Shown here: positions 1 through 5,764 of the stretch, piece after piece
Layout: each line of letters starts with the position of its first letter
Position numbering within the stretch: the first letter of the stretch is position 1
Origin: an uncultured Rhodobiaceae bacterium
Lineage (GTDB): Archaea; Thermoplasmatota; Poseidoniia; Poseidoniales; Poseidoniaceae
DNA length: 5,769 nt
Assembly (NCBI GenBank): GCA_937911445.1
Contig: CALDQY010000238.1
Location: 1-5,769 of the forward strand
Direction of reading: 5' to 3'
The notes under the pieces: generated by a model
What the model saw: the letters and a program-made list of their open reading frames with translations, nothing else
Database searches by the model: none
What the model was told of the DNA's origin: nothing
Made by a program: the position numbers and the translations under genes

Positions 1-855
1 AAGATCAGGATTGAATGGACTCACTTCGAGATTTGGAGATGAACCGATAATGGAAATCATCCAGAAGAGGATGAGACTAGTTGTGACTTGCATGGCTGTT
101 TTTCCGAGGAAACCTAATCGTACAGCTCTGACCTCTTCAATCAGATTTGCATCCTCTGAATCGTTGATACTATTACGTGACTTTGTGAGTGCAATCGTTG
201 CGACGATTGCACCAAGTAGAGGCACGAACAAGAGGATTCGACTCAGTGGACCAATGACGACATTGGTAAATGTCATCGGATACACGTTCTCATAGTCTTC
301 GGGACAGGTAACATCAAACGGCAAATCGGTTCCAGTGACTGTCGAGCCTCTTCCTGGCCCCGTACTTTCACAATAGATCCAACTGATGTCGCCAATGGAC
401 GTATTTGTCCCCCCCATGAATGAACTTACAACGAGTATGAATGTCAAGCAGAACAACGGTAGGAGGTACAAGCCATGAAATTGGAAGAATCCGGATATTT
501 TCTCGGCCCATGCTCTCTTGCTGTAGAATGTTGCAGCGGCCATGTATAGAAAGAAAAGTTGCAACGACATCGTGTAGTAAACGACACGTCCTGGTCTCAG
601 AATGTTCAGCATTTCCTCGGGCCAAGCATATACCCAAAACAACATCGAGGTGAAACATCGCAATGCTTCAGTGACGAGCATTAAAGCCATGAATCGATTT
701 TTTGCCTTCTTGGGATTGGCCTTGAGAATCAGATATGCAAGAAACAGCAAAAAGACTCCAGACAAGATACTGAAGATGGCCAGCATGTGCCAATATCCGA
801 CGAACGAACCAAGCGACCTTGCGTAATAATCGAGAGGCGCCCCTACATCTCCCAT
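1..855 (-). CDS. Polytopic membrane protein, possible 7TM sensor domain (partial, C-terminus beyond left edge)
   Basis: An open frame of 285 codons runs without a stop from ATG at 855 down to base 1, so the C-terminus lies outside the window. An in-frame stop 11 codons upstream limits the start, and a TATA-like box about 25 bases upstream fits a leaderless ATG. I see six hydrophobic segments at about residues 20-44, 55-78, 92-111, 126-147, 195-223 and 248-271. The loop between the fourth and fifth is long, predicted external, and holds two cysteines (C162, C184) that could pair. The segment ANPKKAKNRFMALML, between the first and second helices, resembles the loop often seen in N-terminal 7TM regions of sensor histidine kinases. 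If so, a seventh helix and an output domain should follow beyond the window; this is inference. It is transcribed divergently from the gene at 1015. The reading frame is solid; the function is tentative. Confidence 0.8.
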   Translation of the reverse strand, partial: MGDVGAPLDYYARSLGSFVGYWHMLAIFSILSGVFLLFLAYLILKANPKKAKNRFMALMLVTEALRCFTSMLFWVYAWPEEMLNILRPGRVVYYTMSLQLFFLYMAAATFYSKRAWAEKISGFFQFHGLYLLPLFCLTFILVVSSFMGGTNTSIGDISWIYCESTGPGRGSTVTGTDLPFDVTCPEDYENVYPMTFTNVVIGPLSRILLFVPLLGAIVATIALTKSRNSINDSEDANLIEEVRAVRLGFLGKTAMQVTTSLILFWMISIIGSSPNLEVSPFNPDL

Positions 856-872
856 GGTGGTTTTTCGATTTG

Positions 873-883
873 TAAATATATTA
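873..883 (-). promoter_or_regulatory. TATA-like box for the minus-strand membrane protein
   Basis: On the minus strand the sequence TAATATATTTA lies 18-28 bases before the ATG at 855. Archaeal TATA boxes are centred about 26 bases before the transcript start, so this placement suggests an mRNA that begins at or very near the ATG, consistent with the lack of a ribosome binding site. It shares TTTACAA with the element before the gene at 1604. Confidence 0.5.
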
Positions 884-965
884 TGTTAACGTCAATTACT
901 ATTACTCCCAGTTTGTATCTCCAGATGAATCAAACACTTCTGAGGCTCTGTTGTGCTAGAATATC

Positions 966-977
966 CCTACTTACAAG
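966..977 (+). promoter_or_regulatory. TATA-like element upstream of the small membrane protein
   Basis: The sequence CCTACTTACAAG closely matches CCTATTTACAAG at 1573-1584 before the next gene (one difference). It is centred about 25 bases before ATG 996, which opens a frame that stops after three codons. It probably drives transcription towards the gene at 1015, but the transcript start would then lie upstream of every candidate start of that gene, giving a short leader. Confidence 0.4.
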
Positions 978-995
978 ACAGGTAATCCTTGAGCC

Positions 996-1007
996 ATGAA
1001 TGCATAA
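996..1007 (+). other. Three-codon micro-ORF (M-N-A-stop) in the leader of the 1015 gene
   Basis: ATG AAT GCA TAA sits about 25 bases after the TATA-like element, exactly where a leaderless start would be expected. It matches GTG AAT GCT at the start of the 1604 gene. Its stop ends 7 bases before GTG 1015. It may be only a relic of the duplicated start region, or a minimal upstream ORF that affects translation of the downstream gene. No functional claim is possible from sequence alone. Confidence 0.3.
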
Positions 1008-1014
1008 ATAGTCT

Positions 1015-1512
1015 GTGAGCGAATGTTTTGTTCATCGCAAGAATTGTAAATCCCTGTATCTATTTCGAACTGTGCAAGAGCCGATTGTTGGTTTGAAACT
1101 GAGAGCCGGTGCTCTCTTCTTCATGCTTCTCTCCATGGCAATATTTTCCATCTTCGTGATGGGTTGGTATGTTTACATCGATCTGTTGTTGATTGTTCTG
1201 TTTTGCATAGCCATCGTCTATTTTCTCGGAGGGGTGATAGCTCTCCTCCGAAACGAGCGAAAAGCAATGTTTCCAATTTTTGCCGTCAACTTTCTCTCGT
1301 TCGTTTTTCTTCTGGTCTTTTATTCTGCATACTTGTATGGTTATTTCACAGATCCTTGTTACATCGAGCCAATGAGTTGTGATGACCAATTAACAGATGC
1401 TCCTGCTGAACTGAAGGCCATTGGTGTATGGACAGGAATTCTTGCATTGTTCACATATATGCCATGGCGTCTGCAAAGAGGCCACGGTGTTGAATCAAAT
1501 GAAGAAGAATAA
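1015..1512 (+). CDS. Small four-helix membrane protein, family not recognised
   Basis: The frame encodes up to 165 residues. Four hydrophobic helices lie at about residues 31-51, 54-78, 86-109 and 133-150. Positive residues fall before helix 1 (LKLR), between helices 2 and 3 (RNERK) and after helix 4 (WRLQR), predicting both ends in the cytoplasm. The helix 3-4 loop is acidic, predicted external, and has C115 and C122, a possible disulfide. The tail ends in EEE. The start is doubtful. GTG 1015 is the first possible one, since TAG precedes it in frame at 1009. However, the first 10-15 codons overlap, in another frame, a decayed copy of the 1604 gene's 5' end. GTG 1072, TTG 1093 (giving M-K-L-R just before helix 1) and ATG 1123 are alternatives. 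I do not recognise a family. The membrane topology is convincing; the start is not. Confidence 0.7.
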   Translation: MSECFVHRKNCKSLYLFRTVQEPIVGLKLRAGALFFMLLSMAIFSIFVMGWYVYIDLLLIVLFCIAIVYFLGGVIALLRNERKAMFPIFAVNFLSFVFLLVFYSAYLYGYFTDPCYIEPMSCDDQLTDAPAELKAIGVWTGILALFTYMPWRLQRGHGVESNEEE

Positions 1513-1561
1513 TCCAACCGGGGCCGGATTGTTCCGTTATTGGTTGAGTAACCTTTGATGC

Positions 1562-1650
1562 CTCAGAACAACCCTATTTACAAGGAACGACGTTTCTACG
1601 GTCGTGAATGCTACGACAGTCTATGAGCGAATGCTTGGTTCGTCAACCGA
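1562..1650 (+). repeat. Intact copy of the duplicated promoter and start block
   Basis: This is the partner of the block at 955-1046. Here the reading frame continues without interruption from GTG 1604 into the membrane protein. Similarity fades upstream of about 1562 and downstream of about 1645, so only the promoter and roughly the first 14 codons are shared, not the whole gene. Confidence 0.6.
1573..1584 (+). promoter_or_regulatory. TATA-like element for the 1604 gene
   Basis: CCTATTTACAAG is centred about 25 bases upstream of GTG 1604, the expected spacing for a leaderless archaeal transcript. No purine-rich ribosome binding site is present immediately before the start. The placement supports GTG 1604 over the internal in-frame ATG at 1631. 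Confidence 0.5.
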
Positions 1651-2464
1651 TGTATTCTTGCGACGAATGGCGATTAATTTCGCCATCGTCGGTTTTCTTC
1701 TTCACCTCCTGTGCTGTGTTTTGTACGATTTCAAGGTCATTGAATCTGATGACTTGAAATCGCTGTTTGATTCGTATCTTGATGCGCTGTACACACCGTT
1801 CTCGATCATTCTCGCATACGAAGTGTATGAATTGATACGAGCGATTCCTGAATCTTTCTCGAATTCAATTGGAAAACAGTTCGAGGTTGTCACACTTCTT
1901 GTTGTTCGTGATATTTTCAAGAATTTGGCCGATCTTGGAGGCGCAAACAACGTTACGATTGATGCCGATGTAGCTTTCATTGCAGTCGAAGCTGTTGCCT
2001 TCGTTGTTTTGTTCGGAACTGCCTTGTACTTCAGGGCTCAGACGTCAGATTCGAAGGACCTTCGACAAGAGGATGCCTCGATTCAAGCCTTCGTTCAGCA
2101 AAAGAAGATGTTAGCCTGTGGCTTGGTTCTTGTGTATGTTCTTGTTGCGCTGTATTCCTTTACCAACTGGTCACGCGGTGTTATTGATGGTGAAACAGGT
2201 CTCAGCCGAACGGTGTTCTTCTCGGATTTCTTCACGTGGCTTGTTGTTTCTGATATCATCATCCTCTTGGTCTCCTACAAACACATCACCGATTTCCCTC
2301 AACTTGCTCGCAATACTGGATTCATTCTCTCAACCGTTGTGATTCGAGTGGGGATTGGCATTCCTGGATACACTGGTGCAGTGCTGTTTATCTTGTCTGC
2401 AGCGCTAGCTGCATGTGTTTTACGACTCAGTCTTCATGATACAGCGGTTGATGAGTCCGAATAG
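1604..2464 (+). CDS. Polytopic membrane protein of uncharacterised family
   Basis: The gene encodes 286 residues from a GTG start; a TATA-like box about 25 bases upstream supports this start, with ATG 1631 as the alternative. Hydrophobic segments lie at about residues 24-43, 62-79, 123-143, 169-187, 205-224, 239-254 and 257-277. A further amphipathic helix (about 93-111) carries R102, D103 and K106. For the basic loop after residue 143 (RAQTSDSKDLRQ) to be cytoplasmic, that charged helix would have to cross or re-enter the membrane. The segment from YEVYELIRAIP through IGKQFEVVTLLVVRDIFK is the most family-like part; I recall similar strings in uncharacterised bacterial membrane proteins, but cannot name a family or function. 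The spacer to the previous gene is 91 bases and to the next about 78. The coding call is strong; the role is unknown. Confidence 0.85.
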   Translation: MNATTVYERMLGSSTDVFLRRMAINFAIVGFLLHLLCCVLYDFKVIESDDLKSLFDSYLDALYTPFSIILAYEVYELIRAIPESFSNSIGKQFEVVTLLVVRDIFKNLADLGGANNVTIDADVAFIAVEAVAFVVLFGTALYFRAQTSDSKDLRQEDASIQAFVQQKKMLACGLVLVYVLVALYSFTNWSRGVIDGETGLSRTVFFSDFFTWLVVSDIIILLVSYKHITDFPQLARNTGFILSTVVIRVGIGIPGYTGAVLFILSAALAACVLRLSLHDTAVDESE

Positions 2465-2509
2465 GAAATCAAACTTTGGAAGGCAAAGCGGTACCGAACT
2501 ACTCTAGCA

Positions 2510-2521
2510 ACATATCATATG
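2510..2521 (+). promoter_or_regulatory. TATA-like palindromic element before the surface protein gene
   Basis: The stretch ACATATCATATG contains the palindrome CATAT-C-ATATG and is centred about 27 bases before ATG 2543. This supports 2543 as a leaderless start. The upstream in-frame ATG at 2519 overlaps the box itself and has no AT-rich element at the right distance. Confidence 0.4.
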
Positions 2522-2542
2522 TGTGAGATTATACGTAAGATT

Positions 2543-5281
2543 ATGCTGAGAAAGCAGACCGTTGTTTTGACAATTTTGTTGCTCCTCTTTTCCCTCCCAA
2601 CAAATTTCTCTGTAGCAGAGGAATCTGGAGACGCAACTGTCGTCGAAAAGTTCGGCGTTGGCTTCAATGAAGTTGTGATTGCTGATTCAACAGATTATCT
2701 CAACGATCCTCGCGATCTGGAATTCCATCCAGGTCGAGTAAATGAGTTGTGGATTGCAAACAGAGCAACAGATACAATTACTATTGTTGAAAACACAGGG
2801 CTCGAAAACCAAACCTCGCAAAACCGAGCCGATTCACACAGGAATCACTTCCTCGAAGAGGTAAGTGCTATCTCATTCGGCGCATACCACCCCGAGTTTG
2901 ATTATCAATGGGGTTCAGCGCAAGAATCGAGAAATACCTACAACGGGCAAGCAGACCCGAACAATTTCATGGGGCCAGCGTTGTGGCCTTCGTCATTGAA
3001 TCATTTTGCTGTTGAAAATCAAAACACTGGCAACGGTCTGCTCGGTAGTCACATCGATATGCTCCATGAGTCGCCGTATGGAGTGGGAATCGCCCATGAC
3101 TACGACAACGTCTACTGGTACAACGATGGGTACTATGGAGAACTTGTTCGTTACGATTTCCAAGCAGACCATGACACGGGTGAGCACGATCATTCAGACG
3201 GAATCGTCCGCAGGTACATCGAGGTTCAACTGACGCACTCCTTTGGAACTCCGAGCCATATGGTTTTGGACAAATCGAACGGCATTCTGTACGTTGCTGA
3301 CGCTGGTGCAAACCGCCTTGTCTGGGTGAACACGGATGATACAACAACGACAACAACGAGCATCATGAATGATCCTACACAACTCGAACCGCTTGCAGAA
3401 TACTCAGAGATCACTAATGTCGAGTGGGGCGTCTTGGCAACAGGACTGAACCGACCATCTGGCATTGCCCTCGCCGATGGACAACTTTTCGTCTCTGAAA
3501 ATGGGAACGGGAAAATTGTCGCTTACGATCTCGCCTCAAATGGGAAAAGCGCCGTCCAACTCGATAAAATACAAACAACTGCTTCATCGATTATGGGTCT
3601 AGAAGTCGGTCCAAATGGACATCTCTACTACGTTGACAACGGTCGAGATAAGGTTGTCCGAATCGATCCTTACACCGACGAAGACGGTGATGGTGTGGGC
3701 GATGAAGTCGATAACTGTCCAAGTATCGCAAACCCCCTCCAGGCGAACTTTGACAATGATTCAATGGGCGACGTTTGTGATGCGGACGATGACAATGATT
3801 CGATTGTAGACGTTGATGACCAATGCATTCGTGGCCAACTCGATTGGACATCAACATCGCAGACCGACTACGATTCTGATGGGTGTCTAGATACATTGGA
3901 AGATGCGGATGATGACAACGACGCTGTCGAGGACAGTACAGACATCTGTCCAACAGGGGACCTTGGATGGTCATCATCAGCTACAACGGATTACGATTCA
4001 GACGGTTGTCAAGATGCACTCGAGGACGTTGATGATGACAACGATAGGGTGTGCGATGCAAGCGAATTGAGCAGCTCTTGGGCCTGTACACCGTCAACTG
4101 CAAGTGTCGATCTGTGCCCACAAAGCACTCCTGGTTTCTTCTCGAACAATCAAAACGACGTTGATGGGGATGGCTGTGAAGATGGTACCGAAGATACAGA
4201 CGACGACAACGATGGTTTCGCTGACGCCGTTGATGCCTGTCCTTTGGATGCAGGAACAAGTTCGCTCGGTTCCGAACTTGGCTGTAGCGATTACGATTCA
4301 GACGGCTACAGTGACTCAATCGACGTGTTCCCGACAGAGTCGACACAGTGGTTGGATTCGGATGGTGATGGATATGGCGATAATCCAGATGGTATCGAGG
4401 CAGATGGATGTGTTGATGAAGCAGGACAATCGACACAAGACTCATTTGGATGTCCAGATGCGGATGGCGATGGCTGGTCCGACCTCAATGACGCTTTCCC
4501 GAACGAGGTAACCCAGTATTCTGATGAAGATGGTGATGGGTTTGGAGATGCCACAGATGGGTATCAAGGGGACAATTGTCTCGGTGTTCCAGGTACATCA
4601 ACAGAGGACTTTTTCGGTTGCGTGGATTCAGATGCTGATGGATGGTCGGATTTGAACGATGACTTCCCTCAAGAACCAACACAGTACAGTGATGCTGATG
4701 GTGATGGTTATGGTGACAATGCGGAAGGAGCTCTCGCTGACAGTTGTCCAGAAATCTACGGCCTTTCTTCGGTTGATCGGTATGGATGCCCTGATGCTGA
4801 TGGAGACGGTTGGGAAGACCGTTCTGATGCATACGTGAACGATGCTCGATTCTGGTCGGATTTGGACGATGATGGCTATGCTGACCAACAGGGTACAAAC
4901 CTCTCCGATGATTGTCCTGAAACCTTCGGTACATCCACTCTCGATTTCGTCGGGTGTTTGGATTCTGATGGCGATGGCTGGTCAGACCAAACCGATGCGT
5001 ATCCAAACGATGCGTCGAAGTATCTTGCTTCAGAAGAAGCATCAGAAGGTAACAACTTCACGCTCCTAGGTGTTGGAATAGGAATACTTGTTCTCGTCAT
5101 CCTCATGTTCGCCATCATGCGAAGAAAGACAACAGTCGATCACGAGTTTGGCTTCGTAGCCCCACCAATTCCACAACCACCGCCAAGTGCACCGCCTCTT
5201 CCTCCAGAGGGGCTGCCTGCCGGTTGGACCATGGAACAATGGCAATTTTACGGTGAAGACTATCTGAATCGACTCAAATAG
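2543..5281 (+). CDS. Secreted, membrane-anchored surface protein: beta-propeller plus thrombospondin type 3 repeats
   Basis: A 912-residue protein (920 if ATG 2519 is used; 2543 fits the TATA-like box better). Residues 1-25 are a signal peptide (LRKQ, a leucine-rich core, then SVA before EES). Residues about 26-376 look like an NHL-type beta-propeller, with blade strands such as LYVADAGANRLVWVN (249), LFVSENGNGKIVAYDL (315) and LYYVDNGRDKVVRIDP (361). A His/Asp cluster lies at 209-220. Residues 377-828 are TSP3-type DxDxDG repeats, expected to bind many calcium ions. Residues 839-859 form one transmembrane helix followed by RRK, so the ectodomain is outside and the tail inside. The tail is proline-rich and ends in GLPAGWTMEQWQFYG plus about eight residues, a motif I associate with Marine Group II surface proteins. 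The likely role is adhesion, ligand binding or envelope structure; no catalytic site is evident. Confidence 0.93.
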   Translation: MLRKQTVVLTILLLLFSLPTNFSVAEESGDATVVEKFGVGFNEVVIADSTDYLNDPRDLEFHPGRVNELWIANRATDTITIVENTGLENQTSQNRADSHRNHFLEEVSAISFGAYHPEFDYQWGSAQESRNTYNGQADPNNFMGPALWPSSLNHFAVENQNTGNGLLGSHIDMLHESPYGVGIAHDYDNVYWYNDGYYGELVRYDFQADHDTGEHDHSDGIVRRYIEVQLTHSFGTPSHMVLDKSNGILYVADAGANRLVWVNTDDTTTTTTSIMNDPTQLEPLAEYSEITNVEWGVLATGLNRPSGIALADGQLFVSENGNGKIVAYDLASNGKSAVQLDKIQTTASSIMGLEVGPNGHLYYVDNGRDKVVRIDPYTDEDGDGVGDEVDNCPSIANPLQANFDNDSMGDVCDADDDNDSIVDVDDQCIRGQLDWTSTSQTDYDSDGCLDTLEDADDDNDAVEDSTDICPTGDLGWSSSATTDYDSDGCQDALEDVDDDNDRVCDASELSSSWACTPSTASVDLCPQSTPGFFSNNQNDVDGDGCEDGTEDTDDDNDGFADAVDACPLDAGTSSLGSELGCSDYDSDGYSDSIDVFPTESTQWLDSDGDGYGDNPDGIEADGCVDEAGQSTQDSFGCPDADGDGWSDLNDAFPNEVTQYSDEDGDGFGDATDGYQGDNCLGVPGTSTEDFFGCVDSDADGWSDLNDDFPQEPTQYSDADGDGYGDNAEGALADSCPEIYGLSSVDRYGCPDADGDGWEDRSDAYVNDARFWSDLDDDGYADQQGTNLSDDCPETFGTSTLDFVGCLDSDGDGWSDQTDAYPNDASKYLASEEASEGNNFTLLGVGIGILVLVILMFAIMRRKTTVDHEFGFVAPPIPQPPPSAPPLPPEGLPAGWTMEQWQFYGEDYLNRLK
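3779..4192 (+). repeat. Ladder of 41-residue TSP3-type repeats, third unit expanded
   Basis: Within the surface protein, 3779-3901 and 3902-4024 each encode exactly 41 residues starting DADDDND and ending in DYDSDGC plus four residues (LDTLE or QDALE endings). The third unit (4025-4192) has 56 residues, with about 15 inserted after DVDDDND. The insertion adds two cysteines, giving four in that unit against two in the others. DADDDND and DYDSDGC are typical calcium-coordinating acidic turns. Confidence 0.85.
4199..4354 (+). repeat. Divergent 52-residue transition repeat
   Basis: This segment begins DDDNDGFADA and ends VFPTESTQWL. Its second half matches the second half of the following 56-residue units (acidic turn, then a D-x-FP element, then TQ), while its first half resembles the preceding 41-residue class. 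It is four residues shorter than the units after it, so it looks like the junction between the two repeat classes. Confidence 0.65.
4355..5026 (+). repeat. Four tandem 168-bp (56-residue) TSP3-type units
   Basis: Units at 4355-4522, 4523-4690, 4691-4858 and 4859-5026 are each exactly 56 codons with no gaps. Each has an opening acidic turn (DxDGDGYGD-like, DLDDDGYAD in the last), a Cys at position 19, GC at positions 32-33, a second turn near 36-43 (DADGDGWSD-like) and a closing D-A-F/Y-P/V-N element. The Cys pair in each unit could form a disulfide. Units have diverged in DNA and residue identity but not in length, implying selection on spacing. The last unit is followed by a Ser/Glu linker and the membrane helix. 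Confidence 0.9.
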
Positions 5282-5297
5282 AACCACAGTAATTACT

Positions 5298-5306
5298 CAA
5301 ATATGA
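5298..5306 (+). promoter_or_regulatory. Weak TATA-like element before the DsrE-like gene
   Basis: CAAATATGA is centred about 23 bases before ATG 5325 and about 17 before ATG 5319. The distance is nearer the archaeal norm for 5325. The element is short, so this is a weak call. Confidence 0.25.
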
Positions 5307-5324
5307 AAATGCCTTGGTATGTGT

Positions 5325-5723
5325 ATGAGCAAGAAATTCTTCATCAAAATTGTAACAGACCCAGATGTTGACCCTAGAAAGTGCGTTGTCGGCATAGCTT
5401 GTGCAGCACAAGCTATCAACGATGGTCACGATGTTGACGTATTCTTTGCAGCGGACGGAGTGAAAATGTTACACGCTGATTACATTCGTGGAATCAATGA
5501 GCAGGGAAATTTTCCAGATGGAATGATTTTCAACATGTTGAGTGTCATAACAGAAGGAGCATCCAAGATTTACTGCTCAACTGGATCACAAGCAGCCAAC
5601 GGTGTGACCAAAGAAAACGCAGACGACATGCTGCTCGAAGGATATTCAAATTGGATGACATGGAGTGGACCTCCAGGTGTGATTGAGCTAAGTGCAGCAT
5701 CCGATGTTCAGTTGGTCTACTAA
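5325..5723 (+). CDS. DsrE/DsrF-like small protein
   Basis: A soluble protein of 132 residues (134 from the in-frame ATG at 5319). It opens with a beta strand (KKFFIKIVTD), then an Ala-rich helix after P17 (KCVVGIACAAQAI), then DGHDVDVFFAADGV. This alternating alpha/beta pattern, a helix of 'batch of genes in the cell' type followed by a strand ending near FxxDGV, is the DsrE/DsrF/YchN-like fold. KIYCSTGSQAANGV places C84 where many family members have their conserved, often sulfur-carrying, cysteine; C20 and C26 are additional. Known relatives act in sulfur relay or are uncharacterised. Without partner genes in view (DsrF, DsrH, TusA, rhodanese or sulfur oxidation genes), sulfur transfer here is only a possibility. 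It has no signal peptide or membrane helix and lies 43 bases after the surface protein gene. Confidence 0.8.
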   Translation: MSKKFFIKIVTDPDVDPRKCVVGIACAAQAINDGHDVDVFFAADGVKMLHADYIRGINEQGNFPDGMIFNMLSVITEGASKIYCSTGSQAANGVTKENADDMLLEGYSNWMTWSGPPGVIELSAASDVQLVY

Positions 5724-5744
5724 CTTCAATCCGACCGCATACTG

Positions 5745-5764
5745 AGAATCTCCCTCGGGATTCT
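5745..5764. other. Compact hairpin downstream of the DsrE-like gene
   Basis: AGAATCTC and GGGATTCT form an 8-bp stem (one G-T pair) around a four-base loop, 21 bases after the stop codon. The location suggests transcript end processing or termination, but the few bases visible after it have no T-run, so a classical terminator is not supported. It could also lie at the 3' end of a convergent gene beyond the window. Confidence 0.25.

Larger units (their letters stand above)
955..1046 (+). repeat. Degenerate upstream copy of the promoter and 5' end of the 1604 gene
   Basis: This block aligns with 1562-1650 at an offset of 607-608 bases with a single one-base gap. Between 996 and 1036 I count 31 of 41 positions identical, including AGTCTGTGAGCGAATG against AGTCTATGAGCGAATG. 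Read in the frame of the 1604 gene, this copy gives M-N-A-stop, then I-V-C-E-R-M-F-C-S-S, against M-N-A-T-T-V-Y-E-R-M-L-G-S-S in the intact gene. It therefore looks like a decayed duplicate of a start region, now serving as the leader or 5' end of the gene at 1015. The direction of duplication cannot be told from the sequence. Confidence 0.6.

Noticed and set aside
11..999. Plus-strand open frames over the left part and a minus-strand frame at 368-658
   Set aside because: They are out of frame with the 285-codon minus-strand membrane protein, which has clear helices, a bounded start and a promoter-like element. The frame at 787-999 crosses the divergent promoter region and has no recognisable features.
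1060..1389. Minus-strand frame of 109 codons over the small membrane protein
   Set aside because: It is hydrophilic and low in structure, whereas the plus strand encodes four well-formed helices with a positive-inside pattern.
1511..1553. Hairpins AATCC/GGATT (1511-1530) and GGTT/AACC (1542-1553) after the small membrane gene as terminators
   Set aside because: Stems are only 4-5 bp and no T-run follows beyond three bases, so they could occur by chance.
2474..2488. Small hairpin CTTTG/CAAAG after the 1604 gene
   Set aside because: A 5-bp stem with no T-run is too weak to call a terminator.
2519..2542. Upstream ATG 2519 as the start of the surface protein
   Set aside because: It overlaps the TATA-like palindrome, and no AT-rich element lies about 25 bases upstream. 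The shorter form has a standard signal peptide. It remains possible.
3341..3360. ACA/ACG simple repeat as a microsatellite or CRISPR-like element
   Set aside because: It encodes a short Thr run in a loop of the propeller domain. There are no spaced direct repeats of CRISPR type anywhere in the window.
3591..5042. Long minus-strand open frames opposite the repeat region, rich in His and Arg
   Set aside because: They mirror the GAT/GAC-rich plus-strand repeats, whose complement reads ATC/GTC or, in another frame, CAT/CAC. They have no coherent domain structure and are fully inside a well-supported gene.
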